Below, one piece after another: positions 1 through 9,700 of a stretch of DNA of 14,000 bases (position 1 is the stretch's first letter; every line of letters begins with the position of its first letter). Below the pieces are notes generated by a model that searched no databases, was not told the origin of the DNA, and saw only the letters and a list, made by a program, of their open reading frames with translations. The translations under genes were made by a program, and so were the position numbers. Source of the stretch: an uncultured Bacteroidales bacterium (lineage in GTDB: Bacteria > Bacteroidota > Bacteroidia > Bacteroidales > Paludibacteraceae); NCBI GenBank assembly GCA_937910305.1, contig CALEPS010000013.1, forward strand, positions 1 to 14,000. Direction: 5' to 3'.

Positions 1-1
1 C

Positions 2-382
2 TACCAGACCAAACCGTTTACGATGGATATTCTGATCTGCCGGATGGAGGCTATTCTACGTCGTGTACGGGCTTTCGAAGAGAGCAAACAGAAGGTGTTT
101 AAATTGAACGGCAAGGTGTTTGACGCCGTTCACCAGACTTTCGACGGGAAGCATCTCTCTTCGCGTGAAAGCGATCTGCTTCTGATGCTTTGCAGGAACG
201 AAGGCGAGGTAGTGGACAAGCATCGTATTTTGATAGCGTTATGGAAAGAGGACAATGCCTTCACGGCTCGTTCTTTAGGCGTGTATATCAACCATTTACG
301 GCAGTTCCTGACGCCTGCGGGGTACGGGATTATAGCCGTGCGGTATAGGGGATACAAGCTCGTTGGAAACGAGCATTTGTAA
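2..382 (+). CDS. OmpR-family response regulator, C-terminal part (5' end outside window)
   Basis: This is a DNA-binding transcription regulator of a two-component system; only the last 127 codons are in the window. The open frame runs to the left edge (codons start at base 2), so the ATG at 23 is unlikely to be the true start. The first residues read YQTKPF, matching the end of a receiver domain with its conserved Lys before Pro-Phe, followed by the last receiver helix (ILICRMEAILRRV). Residues from about 50 to the end form an OmpR/PhoB winged helix: LSSRESDLLLMLCRNEGEVV, then the recognition-helix region SLGVYINHLRQFL, then the wing AVRYRGYKLV. The target genes and partner kinase cannot be read from this window. 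The stop codon TAA lies inside the first units of a 7-base tandem repeat. The family assignment is firm; a closer name such as RprY would be a guess. Confidence 0.9.
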   Translation, partial: YQTKPFTMDILICRMEAILRRVRAFEESKQKVFKLNGKVFDAVHQTFDGKHLSSRESDLLLMLCRNEGEVVDKHRILIALWKEDNAFTARSLGVYINHLRQFLTPAGYGIIAVRYRGYKLVGNEHL

Positions 383-427
383 TTTGTAATTTGTAATTTG
401 TAATTGGTAATTGGTAATTGGTAATTT
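375..427 (+). repeat. 7-base tandem repeat between the regulator and rpe
   Basis: Seven units of 7 bases run from 375 to 423: four of ATTTGTA followed by three of ATTGGTA, with a partial unit to 427. The repeat starts in the last codons of the regulator, supplies its TAA stop, and fills nearly the whole gap to the rpe start at 431. No function is visible. Arrays of this kind often vary in copy number between strains. Confidence 0.95.
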
Positions 428-430
428 AAG

Positions 431-1075
431 ATGAGACTGATAGCACCGAGTGTATTGTCTGCCGATTTCGGCCATTTGGCAGATGATTTAGCAATGATCA
501 ACCGCAGCGAAGCGGACTGGCTGCATGTGGATGTGATGGACGGTACGTTTGTGCCGAATATATCGTTCGGTTTTCCGCTGATGAAACCATTCAAGCAGTA
601 TTGCACGAAGCCGCTGGACGTACATCTGATGATCGTTCATCCGGAGAAATACGTGGAGCGTTTTTGCGACGCGGGTGCATGGTCCGTCGGTTTTCATCTG
701 GAAGCCGTGGAAGATCCGATGCCAATTCTGGAATTGATCAAGGCAAAGGGTGTCCGTACTTGTCTGACCATCAATCCTGATATAGACGTAAAGCGTTTAG
801 TGCCTTATCTGGACAAGGTAGATATGGTTCTGCTGATGTCTGTTTTTGCGGGTTTCGGAGGTCAGAAATTTATCCCGGAGACGATAGACAAAATCCGTTT
901 TATCCGCGAAGAGATCGACCGCCGCGGTCTAAAGACCCTGATAGAGATCGACGGCGGCGTGAACACGGAGAACGCTCATGAGTTGTTTGCCGCCGGTGCA
1001 GATGTGCTGGTTGCGGGAAGCGCTGTTTTCGGAGCCAAAGACCCGGAAAATGCCATTCGGGTTATGAAAGGCTAA
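431..1075 (+). CDS. rpe: Ribulose-phosphate 3-epimerase
   Basis: This cytosolic TIM-barrel enzyme interconverts D-ribulose 5-phosphate and D-xylulose 5-phosphate in the pentose phosphate pathway. The 214 residues match the family's usual length. Visible motifs are APSVLSADF (4-12), HVDVMDG with His32 and Asp34, DVHLMI with His65, and EIDGGV with Asp174. These give the expected metal ligands and the two catalytic aspartates. The phosphate-binding end is VAGSAVFG. The flexible active-site loop reads MSVFAGFGGQ (136-145), whereas most family members have MSVNPGFGGQ, so two loop positions differ. The start at 431 fits the family N-terminus exactly; no Shine-Dalgarno sequence is seen, as is common in Bacteroidota. 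An rpe-comEC order is, to my knowledge, common in Bacteroidales genomes. Confidence 0.97.
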   Translation: MRLIAPSVLSADFGHLADDLAMINRSEADWLHVDVMDGTFVPNISFGFPLMKPFKQYCTKPLDVHLMIVHPEKYVERFCDAGAWSVGFHLEAVEDPMPILELIKAKGVRTCLTINPDIDVKRLVPYLDKVDMVLLMSVFAGFGGQKFIPETIDKIRFIREEIDRRGLKTLIEIDGGVNTENAHELFAAGADVLVAGSAVFGAKDPENAIRVMKG

Positions 1076-1120
1076 CTTTTCTCCCCCTTGCCTCTCTTTG
1101 ACGTAGTACGAATAACCCCT

Positions 1121-1164
1121 TAATCACCCCCTTATCACCCCCTAATCACCCCCTTATCACCCCC
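1121..1164 (+). repeat. 11-base tandem array with alternating units
   Basis: There are four units of 11 bases in strict alternation: TAATCACCCCC, TTATCACCCCC, TAATCACCCCC, TTATCACCCCC. The array lies 45 bases after the rpe stop. The alternating A-B pattern implies that a 22-base pair of units was copied. The same alternation of 11-base units, with a different sequence, occurs at 13674-13726. Confidence 0.93.
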
Positions 1165-1203
1165 TTTTGAGAGGTAAAAAAGTGTAAAATGAGAGGGAGA
1201 GGG

Positions 1204-1335
1204 AAAGGTGAAAAGTGAAAAGTGAAAGGTGAAAAGTGAAAGGTGAAAAGTGAAAGGTGAAAGGTGAGAAGTGAAAGGGAAAAGTGAAAAGTGAAAAGTG
1301 AAAAGTGAAAGGTGAAAAGTGAAAAGTGATAAGTG
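1204..1335 (+). repeat. Long 7-base tandem array (AAARGTG)
   Basis: About 19 units of 7 bases, mostly AAAAGTG and AAAGGTG in mixed order, with degenerate units near 1267-1279 and 1329-1335. The strand is almost pure purine plus the GTG step. It ends about 50 bases before the comEC start. Its length could alter the spacing of any upstream promoter, but no such promoter can be identified. Confidence 0.95.
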
Positions 1336-1363
1336 AGAGGGAATTAGACGGAGGCGAGACAGA

Positions 1364-1435
1364 ATACGAAATAAGATACGAAATAAAATGCGAAATAGCA
1401 TACGAGATAGAATACGAGATAGAATACGAGCATAT
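1364..1435 (+). repeat. 12-base tandem array spanning the comEC start
   Basis: Six units of 12 bases follow ATACGARATARN; the third unit has ATG in place of ATA (1388-1390), and this is the predicted comEC start codon. The last four units encode the first 16 residues of ComEC, mainly Ile-Arg-Asp-Arg repeats. Because 12 is a multiple of three, changes in unit number would keep the reading frame. Confidence 0.93.
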
Positions 1436-2602
1436 CCCATGGTTGTGTTGCTGCTGCCTCTGGTGGCGGCAATACTTATTTTTGTGGAGCCGCCACCGAA
1501 ATACGGAGCACGTGCAGAAAAAGCGAAGGAGGCACGCGCGGAGAGGGTAATACAGGAGGAAGCAATTGGGGTGCGAGAGGGAGGAAGTGCGATGCCGGGA
1601 GCGAGGACAAATGCATTGCAGGAATGGGCGAAGGGGTTGCAGGAGAGGTTGTACGGGCGGTTGGAAGCAGGAGGTCTGAAGGGGGATGAGCTGGCAACGG
1701 TAGGTGCGCTGACATTGGGATACAAAGAAGAATTAGGAAAAGAGCTGAAGCGTCATTTTCAGTCTTCTGGTGCAGCACATGTGTTAGCCGTGAGCGGACT
1801 GCATACCGGTATTATATATGGTATTTTACTGGGTTTTCTGACATTAGGCGGGCGTTATAAACCGCTGTATGAGAACCGTTTAGGCAGACGAGCATTGAGT
1901 ATGACCGTAATCGGAGTGATGTGGTTTTACGCCCTGCTGACAGGAATGACTCCTTCCGTAGTGCGAGCCGTACTGATGGTAACGATCTTTGAAATCGGAA
2001 GGATGGCCTACCGTCAGGCATTTTCGCTGAACACGATTGCAGCCGCAGCAGTGTTGATTCTGATTGTAAAACCTACGGATCTATGGAGCGTGAGTTTTCA
2101 GTTGAGTTTTGCGGCGACAACGGCTATCGTGGCATTAGTAGGCGGAGGTGCCTTTTCGATAAACCGGGATCTCGGGTTATCGAAATACCAAGACCGGATA
2201 TGGGGGAAAGCGATTGTTTATTTCTTGGGAATTATCGTCGTGAGTATTGCCGCACAATTGGGGACATTACCAATTACGATGTATTATTTCGGACAGATCA
2301 GCAATTATTTTCTGCTGACCAATATGATAGTATTGCCGGTTGCGAGTTTTTTAGTGCCAAGCGGTTTGATTTCCATCGCGTTAGGCGGAAGCAGCGCAGG
2401 GGTGCTATTCAGCAAAGCGACAAAGGGTCTGGCATGGGTTATGAACCACAGCGTGGAATGGATAGAAAGTTTACCGGGCAGCACGACTCATGTGTCTATC
2501 GGTTTAGGGATGGTGGCGATTTACTATGTGCTGTTTATCGGGTTGTGCGCGGCAGTAGTAAACCCCACCCCGACCCTCCCCTCAAGGGAGGGAGAAAGGT
2601 GA
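1388..2602 (+). CDS. comEC: ComEC/Rec2-type DNA uptake channel protein, reduced form
   Basis: ComEC proteins form the inner-membrane channel that takes in single-stranded DNA during natural transformation. The competence core is clear: HVLAVSGLHTG (131-141), LTGMTPSVVRA (184-194), DLWSVSFQLSFAA (231-243), AQLGTLPI (289-296) and TNMIVLPV (311-318), set among many hydrophobic segments. At 404 residues it is much shorter than the usual 650-800. After the first membrane segment (about 18-33), only about 40 low-complexity residues stand where the OB-fold (DUF4131) domain normally sits, and no metallo-beta-lactamase domain follows. The start at 1388 is chosen because the ArgAlaTyrPro before the first membrane helix resembles family N-termini; ATG 1439 is the alternative. 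The last 12 or so residues (PTPTLPSREGER) and the stop come from a GC-rich repeat. Whether it still moves DNA is unknown. Confidence 0.88.
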   Translation: MRNSIRDRIRDRIRAYPMVVLLLPLVAAILIFVEPPPKYGARAEKAKEARAERVIQEEAIGVREGGSAMPGARTNALQEWAKGLQERLYGRLEAGGLKGDELATVGALTLGYKEELGKELKRHFQSSGAAHVLAVSGLHTGIIYGILLGFLTLGGRYKPLYENRLGRRALSMTVIGVMWFYALLTGMTPSVVRAVLMVTIFEIGRMAYRQAFSLNTIAAAAVLILIVKPTDLWSVSFQLSFAATTAIVALVGGGAFSINRDLGLSKYQDRIWGKAIVYFLGIIVVSIAAQLGTLPITMYYFGQISNYFLLTNMIVLPVASFLVPSGLISIALGGSSAGVLFSKATKGLAWVMNHSVEWIESLPGSTTHVSIGLGMVAIYYVLFIGLCAAVVNPTPTLPSREGER

Positions 2603-2642
2603 AGGCGAGAGTGAAGCCCCAGCCCCCTAAAGGGGGAGAGAG
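2561..2642 (+). repeat. Two GC-rich palindromic repeat copies at the comEC 3' end
   Basis: Two related copies lie in tandem. Copy 1 (about 2561-2599) has the stem CCCTCCC (2574-2580), loop CTCAA and stem GGGAGGG (2586-2592). Copy 2 (about 2613-2640) has CCCCCT (2623-2628), loop AA and AGGGGG (2631-2636). Both share the pattern of a C-run arm, a short A-rich loop and a G-run arm ending in GAG. A third copy, inverted, is inside xseA at 11881-11908. The hairpins could slow or stop transcription after comEC, but neither is followed by a T-run, so a terminator role is only a guess. Confidence 0.85.
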
Positions 2643-2683
2643 AGAAGAAAATGTAGAAAAAAGTCAGAAAAACGTACGCGCGC

Positions 2684-2714
2684 TTGCGTATGTCAAAAAA
2701 AAGTCGTATCTTTG
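2684..2714 (+). promoter_or_regulatory. Bacteroides-type promoter for the five-gene run
   Basis: The -7 box TATCTTTG (2707-2714) fits the Bacteroidota consensus TAnnTTTG. Exactly 20 bases upstream is TTG (2684-2686), a partial match to the -33 box TTTG. The start codon at 2742 is 27 bases past the -7 box. The stretch AAAAAAGTCGTAnnTTTGCA is shared with the ddl promoter at 13871. The -7 box is convincing; the -33 box is weaker. Confidence 0.8.
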
Positions 2715-2741
2715 CAGCCGTTTTAACAAGAATACCAATAA

Positions 2742-3788
2742 ATGAAGAAAATAACCAGTATCATACTGCTGTTATGCTGCGCAGCCGGCATGTATGCCGA
2801 AACGGTGTTCACATTCAGTTCAGCGGCTGATATGAGCCAGGCGAAGGACGGTATTTCTCTCGTAATAGCCAAGGGTAGCGGTCAGAACGATCCGAAGGCG
2901 ACAACGGATTATGAGACAAGCCAGTTTGAGATGCGTCTCTACACAGGCAACACAATTACCGTCAGCGGCGATGAACTGAATGATATTCAATTAGTTTGCG
3001 CAAAGAGCAGTGCGTCCAACAAGCAGTATACAGGATTGAGTGCCAACACCGGTTCGCTGGTTTCGGGCGGCGATGCTACGGACAAGAACGACTGGAAAGT
3101 TGACCACTGGACAGGTAACGCCCAAACGGTGGTTTTTAGCCTGACAGGAACAGGTCAGAGAAGGATACAGAAAGTAGTGGTGAACGGCGGCGAAGTGGTG
3201 ATTGGTCCGGTCGAGACGGTGCTGCCTACTGAAGCGGATCTGGAAACGGAATATGCCTATACCGAGCCAACTGTCGTTAATGTCCCGGACACTCAGTTTT
3301 TCAAGAACGAATACGCGTTCATCAGCAATAACATATTGGTTTATTGCGGTCAGGGGTCCATTATCAAAGCGACCGACACAACAGTTGCATATTTCAACTG
3401 CAACGCCAATTACAGCCTTACTTTTACCGCTACAGCACCCATCAAAGGTATTGAGATAGACGGATTTGTGCGCAAGGCCTTTGATGCAAGTTGCGACCAT
3501 GGCGAGATAGAGTACCTGACAGATGCCGATTTTGACATGGAAGGTTCTCCTGCTTTGGTGATCCGTAACATTGATGCGACGAGCGTAACGCTGAGTTGTC
3601 CGAAACAACTGCGATGCTACGGTGTCCGCGTCTATTTCCAGAACAATCCCGATCCTTTGTTCCCTACTGAAGGGCTGGAGAGCATTCAGTCGTCAGAAGT
3701 CAGCAGTCAGAAAGTGCTGCGGGACGGGCGGATGTATATTATTCAAAATGAGCGCACTTACACGCCCGCAGGCGCAGAAGTTAAATGA
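2742..3788 (+). CDS. Secreted protein with a T9SS-like C-terminal tail, function unknown
   Basis: The function of this 348-residue protein is not recognised. It begins with a clear signal peptide (MKKITSIILLLCCAAGMYA, cleavage near residue 19-20). The body appears to hold two beta-rich modules, roughly 20-150 and 175-300; the first ends in QRRIQKVVVNG and the second in QLRCYGVRVYF, which suggests related sandwich folds. The C-terminus (KVLRDGRMYIIQNERTYTPAGAEVK region) resembles the short tail found on many Bacteroidales secreted proteins thought to be sorted by the type IX system. The linker before that tail contains three 7-base DNA repeat units that encode part of SSEVSSQK. It is the first gene after the 2707 promoter, and its stop overlaps the next start (ATGA), so it is probably co-translated with the giant protein. 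Confidence 0.82.
   Translation: MKKITSIILLLCCAAGMYAETVFTFSSAADMSQAKDGISLVIAKGSGQNDPKATTDYETSQFEMRLYTGNTITVSGDELNDIQLVCAKSSASNKQYTGLSANTGSLVSGGDATDKNDWKVDHWTGNAQTVVFSLTGTGQRRIQKVVVNGGEVVIGPVETVLPTEADLETEYAYTEPTVVNVPDTQFFKNEYAFISNNILVYCGQGSIIKATDTTVAYFNCNANYSLTFTATAPIKGIEIDGFVRKAFDASCDHGEIEYLTDADFDMEGSPALVIRNIDATSVTLSCPKQLRCYGVRVYFQNNPDPLFPTEGLESIQSSEVSSQKVLRDGRMYIIQNERTYTPAGAEVK
3692..3712 (+). repeat. Three-unit 7-base repeat within a coding region
   Basis: The units GTCAGAA, GTCAGCA and GTCAGAA lie inside the secreted-protein gene, just before its C-terminal sorting-like tail. The gain or loss of one unit would shift the frame and remove that tail, so a switch is conceivable. Three units is short for such a role. 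Confidence 0.85.
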
Positions 3789-6700
3789 AGCAACTCCGGC
3801 ACATAGCGTTGTTATTGTCACTGGCGGCATGCTGGTGCGGCTCTGTATGGGGTCAGACGGTTAAGCAGTTGCCGGAGGTAACGAGCACAGAGGGCCGCGA
3901 GTTCTTCGTAGCATGGCTGCCGAATGGCGACCGAACTCCCCAATCTCCGGATTTACGATTGCAACTGCTTGCCAGTTCGCGCAAGTTCAACAACATCCAA
4001 GTGGAGTATCCAGACGGTACTGTAGAGAGTTACGACATCAATCCGGGCGAAACAACAGAGATCATTATCACTCCTCAAAGCGTCTATTGGGATGCCTCAG
4101 CTGCAGAAGAGGAAACACCTGTACGAAAAGGAATCCGTGTCTATAGTTTGAACGACGAGAAATTCACGTTGTATTCTACGAGCCAGTATGGTTCCCAAGA
4201 TGTGTTCAGTTTGGATGGAGCGCATATTCTTCCTGTAGAAGCCCTTGGAACCGAATATATGGTAATGAACGCAGAAGGCGATAACACCGCCACTGAGTTT
4301 GTTCTCATGTCCACCAAGCCCGGTGTAACTCATGTGACCATTAACCTAAAGGTTAATAGCCGTTTGGGAAATACCCAGCAGCTGAGTGTTGACTTGTATG
4401 ATTCCAAACAGATTTATATCGTACGCTCCATGCCTCACGATCCGGACGACATGACGACTAATATCGACTTGTCAGGATCCACTATATGTGCGGACCAGCC
4501 GATTGCGGTATGGAGCGGAAACCAAGATGGTCTTGTGCCTTATCGAGGAGGTTTGAGTACCAACCATGCCTATGATCAGTTATTGCCTGTAACCAAGTGG
4601 GGTCAGAATTTCATAGTGCCCATGACAGCCCAGAATATGCAAAACAACATGGTACGTTTTGTGGCATTGGAAGATAACACTGTCGTAACTGTAAAGCGTA
4701 ACAACGTCAACATGCCGAATACTCCTGTTACCCTCAATTCAGGAGATGTTTTTTCTCAAACAATGACTCAATCCACGGGTAACCCCAATCCTCAAACTTC
4801 TTCTTTATACATAACAGCCGACAAACCCATTCAGGTATATCTGTACTCCAGTAGTGCCGGTATGAACACCTGGTATGACGATTTTGGAGTTGACCACCTT
4901 CCAGGCAACCCATCCATGACCCTAATTCCTCCTTTGGAGTTTCTGACGGACACGACCATTGTATCTACTTTTAATGGCGGAGCAGGTACTTTCGCACATG
5001 AGATCAATATCTGGGCTCTGACTTCGAAAACCAATACGATCAAATTGGATGATCAAGTAATGACCGGTTGGAGAACCGTTCCGGGTAATACGAATTATTC
5101 CCAAAACACTTGCCCTATCACTGCCGGAACCCATACCATCACCGCTCCGAGCAAGTGTTTCTCCGGCTACATGTATGGTATTGACGAGGCATTGGCCTAC
5201 TTGTACCCTATCGGGTATGATTATACGCCCCATCCGGATTCGCTTTTCCTGCTGGACAACTATGAGCAATATACCATCCACACGTCTGAATGGAACCGTA
5301 AAGCAGTGAGCAATACGGAAGGCGGCTGGTTCTTGGATAAGGTGCTGCAAAGCGACGACACGTATCTGCTGGACTCCATTTTCGTCTGCGACAGCACGAT
5401 TCTCAATTTCCCGATCAAGACGTACAGCCCTTGGTATAAAGTGCGCTGGGAGATTGAAGGCTCTATCCAAGGAGCCGGCTATTTCGATCCGCCACAGGAG
5501 CAGTTTGCAGACCTGGTGTCCCGCCCGCAGTTGGAACACCAATTCACGCTTCTTCCGGAGGAAGTCAACAAGGAGCCGTTTGAGGATTTTGAGGTGCGCG
5601 GTATTCTGATCCGCAAGCCTATCTTCTGCGACATTCCGGAGGATAAATGGGAGCGCGACACATTCAACACCGTAGTGCGTGTCATGCGGCAGTATAACGA
5701 CACGACATGGCGCGCTATCTGCGTCGGCGACACGGTAGAGTTCTTCCGCGATACGGTATGGAAAGTGAACCCGCGAACCATTACCGGAAAGCCTGTAGAG
5801 GGACAGGATTTCGTAATGCAGATCTCCATCTTCAACGACACGACCAATAACACCGGCAAGGGGCTCTATCAATACCATTTAGGTGCGCAGACGATCACGC
5901 GCTCGTACCTCTCATCCGGCGGTTGCGACTCGTTGAGCACACTCAAGTTATTTGTCTGCTCTCCGTCCTTCGAGCACAGGGACACTGTTATCTGCCAGGA
6001 CGGCAGAGGGCGACTGAGTTACGGCGAGTTCTTCAAGAACTATAACAACAGCGCCAGATGGCCGCTAGGCGATACTGTGCTTCTCGACACGATTCGTGCG
6101 AAAGACTGTATGCGATCTCCCGAATGGCAGGAGTTTGCGCCTCATTGCCCCACTTTCAACGGCTGCGACTCGGTACTGGAGTTGCATCTTGTAGTCAAAG
6201 AAGTGATCACTAATCCAACAACCGCAAACATTTGTAAATCCCAATTGGAAGAAATGGGCGGCGTCTATATATGGATAGAAAAAGGCAGTGGGAGAGAGAT
6301 TAGGCGTTTTACTCCGGAGGAGGTAGGCTGGGATACTCGCAAGTCCTACACAGACTATGTCAAATATAAGGATTGCGAGGAGTGCCCGCGTGGCGGTTGC
6401 GATAGTGTGCGCAACACACTATGGCTGCAATTCGTGAGCAATGACGGTCAACAACACACCGTGCATGTATGCCAAGGAGAGATATACCAATACCACAACC
6501 AGACGAATGCTTCTGCACACATCGATTTCGACTCAAACGGCAAGTTATGCAATAAACCTTATGTAGAAACACTGACCGTAAAGGTATATGGAACGGATGA
6601 AGACGGCAAACAGGTAGAGGCGTGTTCGTTTGAGGACAAAGTGACTTTCATCGTTGATACCGTCTATAAAGACCAGATGAGTTATGATACGATTTGTTGG

Positions 6701-9700
6701 ACGCCAGGTGTCGATGGTCAGACCTATCAATGGGAGACAGCAGCGACCCACCCGGACTATCAGGCTATCCCGGTTACGGGAGAAGGTAAATTTACTTATA
6801 CAGACGTACGGAAGACCAAGACGACGAACTGCGACTCTATCTGTATCCTTGAGTTGGTAGTAGGAAAACCCTATACGACCCCGACAGTGGATGCAATATG
6901 CGATAATGAGTCATTCGAATGGGAGGACACGCTGTTCTATGGTATTAATTACAAAGGTGCCATTCCTGCGAAGAGCAAAAAGGTGACCGGCACGTCATAC
7001 ACCTCTTACCACTACCTGAAATCACAGTACGACTGCGACTCCGTTATCACGCTCTCTCTGACGATACACGAGACCTATGAGGCACTGCGAAAAGACACCG
7101 CTATCTGCGCCGATCAGATCTATGATTTCTACGGCACGCTCTATAACACACCGGATAATCCTTGGACTCCGGAAGGAGGACCGTATGAGTTGAAACTCAG
7201 CACGCCGTCCCAACACCGCTGCGACAGCGCAGTATTGCACTATGTGACCGTTTATCCTATTTATTTAGATGAATGGGAGGAGCCCGATACCATCTGTCAG
7301 GTACTGAGCGATGCACCGGTCTATTACGAATGGGAAGGTGCAGACCATGCGGAATGGAACAACAGACATCTGCAGAGAATCAATAATGCCGGTTCGTATG
7401 ACCTGGTGGACCATCTGACCACGAAACATGGATGTGACTCTATCATCCACCGCAAGCTGGTCGTACTGCCGAGTCATAATCCTACTTTCTCGCGAACGAT
7501 GTCTAGCGAAGACACCATCCATTGGGAAGGACGCATCTATGCCGGAAGTATGGCAGTTTTCGACAATCCTGATCAGTTACCGGTTATCGTCTATACGGGT
7601 CAGGGACCTATCGTTGATTCTCTGACGACAACCCCTGTCGGCACTCATTACTGCGACTCTGTCCGAACTTTGGATTTGAAGGTTGGTCAAGTCTTCCGCG
7701 ACACCACTTATGATGCCACCTGCGCCAACTGCGGTAGTTATAAATGGGTGCTCACCAGCCCGATAACAGGCGCAAACACCATTATTGAGATCACCGATCT
7801 TCCTGCGGCAAACGAGACCCGCACGTACTACGACAGCCTGAAAACGGCTCTCAATTATGACTCTATCTACGTGCTGCGGCTGACAGGCTATGAGAGTCAT
7901 GAGTTCCAATCCGGCGGCGAAGTGTGTCAAGGCGATGAATACCTCTGGACAGACCATATGCCATCGCCTACGGGCGTCGAGCACCGGCTCTTCTATAACG
8001 GACGGCCGATTACAGAGATACCGACCGGTCAGCACGGTATTATCCAGATAACAGACTCCATGCTGACCAATGCGGTTGATTTCGTCAATCCCAAGACAGG
8101 GGCTGTCAAACCTATCCGATGCGACAGCGTCTGGACGCTGAGTCTGACTATCCATCCGACTTATAACAACCGCTATGTGGACCTGACGGACCCTGTATCC
8201 ATGGCATCGAATGACACCATCTCGCATTTCACACAGCCGAAGACCCTCTTTGTGGGCTATGACTTCGATTTTGATGCAGCAGGCACTTCTCCGGCAGAGT
8301 TGGAGCGGAACTACGAACGCGTCGTCTATATCGCCCGATCGGAAGGTACAAGCCACTATGATTCGGTGGTAAACAGATCGCAGTACGGGTGCGACAGCGT
8401 GCATTACGTACAGATCAATATCTGCGAGGTGAAATTCACCATAAAGCGCGACTCTATCGGAGACAACTATCCCGCCGAGGCATGGTCGTTTGGCGGCAAT
8501 ACAGCAGGAAGACGACACACTCAAGAACTGCTCACGGCAGAACTCTTCCATTCGTATGACAACGGTACGCCGGTGGATTACTCCGTGAAGAGCGGGCGCA
8601 TCGTGCGCGAGTATTTCTTCATCGACACCCTGCAGACAGCAAACGGCTGCGACTCGATCGTGCATGACTCCGTGTGGGTATTCCCTACCTATGAGTTCCA
8701 TGAGGACGCTGCGACCTGCTCCAACACGCGCTATGACTGGCGCACGAAGACCAAACTGAACGAGCAGCGGACGGGCACCTATTACGACTCTGTGAATTAT
8801 CAGGTAGGAACGTATGTCTTCGACTCGGTCTATGTGCTTCACTTGGATGTTATGCCGTCCGGTTATTGGCAGTATGACACCGTCCTCTGTATGAACGATA
8901 CCATCTGGTGGCATTACAAGAAGATCTATTATCTTCCGGGCGGACTGACCTATGTGGAAGCCGAATACAAAGACGAATCCAGCCCCTGCGGCGAGAAGCA
9001 CCACTTGGATCTGACATTCATGCCTTATTATAGTCCTTCGCTCGTAGAATACGACACTATCTGTCAGGACGATCCGTATCGCTGGATCAGTCCGGGCGAG
9101 ACCAAAGAGCACACCGAAGCGGTGTGTGACGGGCATGGCAGAACGATCACCTCTATCCCCACCGGCGAGCCCGGAGAATACATCTATTACGACAGTCTGA
9201 AAACCAAATCCTGCGGTTGCGACTCTGTCTATACGCTTCATCTGGTGATCAGACCGGCATACCATTTCTATACCGACACGGCGATCTGTACGGGCGACGA
9301 GTTCGAATGGATAGTCAAAGACAAAGACGGTAATGACTACACCAACGGCAAGACCTATGTATCGGATGTCACGACCCATTTCTACGACACTATAGCAGGC
9401 TATACTACTGAAGGATGCGACTCCACGTATTACCTCCATGTCTTCGTAGATCAGCCGTATGAGATCCACATAGACACTACGGTTTGCTACGAGAACGGAC
9501 ATTTTGAGTGGAGAGGCGACCATGGTGTAGTCAACTACGATGATCTGGTAGCCGACTCGCATAACTGGTCGGAACCGCAATCATTCTTCGATACGCTACG
9601 CACCAAGACCACCCTCGGACAATGCGACTCCATCCGGTATCTGCATCTCACGATAGCGCCAAGTGCCGATTCGGCATGGGTGGATACGATATGCGTAGGA

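Larger units (their letters stand above)
1076..1387. other. Repeat-filled gap between rpe and comEC
   Basis: These 312 bases hold no convincing gene. From left to right they contain about 45 unremarkable pyrimidine-rich bases, an 11-base array (1121-1164), a short purine-rich joint, a long 7-base array (1204-1335), and the first two units of a 12-base array that runs into comEC. Open frames that cross here on either strand consist of low-complexity translation of the repeats. I see no clear Bacteroides-type promoter or terminator. Confidence 0.75.

Noticed and set aside
1076..1120. Terminator after rpe
   Set aside because: I found no hairpin with a following T-run in these bases, so rpe and comEC may be co-transcribed.
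1121..1335. Possible CRISPR array
   Set aside because: The repeats are 7 and 11 bases with no unique spacers between them, and no cas gene is present.
1135..1725. Minus-strand open frame with runs of Ser, Phe, His, Leu
   Set aside because: Its low-complexity sequence is the direct translation of the 12-base and 7-base arrays. No protein family fits.
2561..2642. Possible insertion sequence end
   Set aside because: The palindromes are short, no transposase frame is near, and no target duplication is visible. A small dispersed repeat fits better.
2083..2745. Open frame of 220 codons on the + strand overlapping comEC
   Set aside because: It is out of frame with comEC, whose motifs continue to about codon 390. 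This frame then runs through the GC-rich repeats and the promoter, and shows no domain.
4922..5878. Open frame of 318 codons on the minus strand
   Set aside because: It is antisense to the giant gene near the end of the IgGFc-like region. The translation shows no motif and is rich in Arg and Ile, as expected of a shadow frame.
7577..9580. Open frame of 667 codons on the minus strand
   Set aside because: It lies wholly antisense to the repeat part of the giant gene, has no recognisable domain or signal, and its residues look like a mirror of the biased codons on the + strand. The + strand protein has clear domains and overlapping neighbours.
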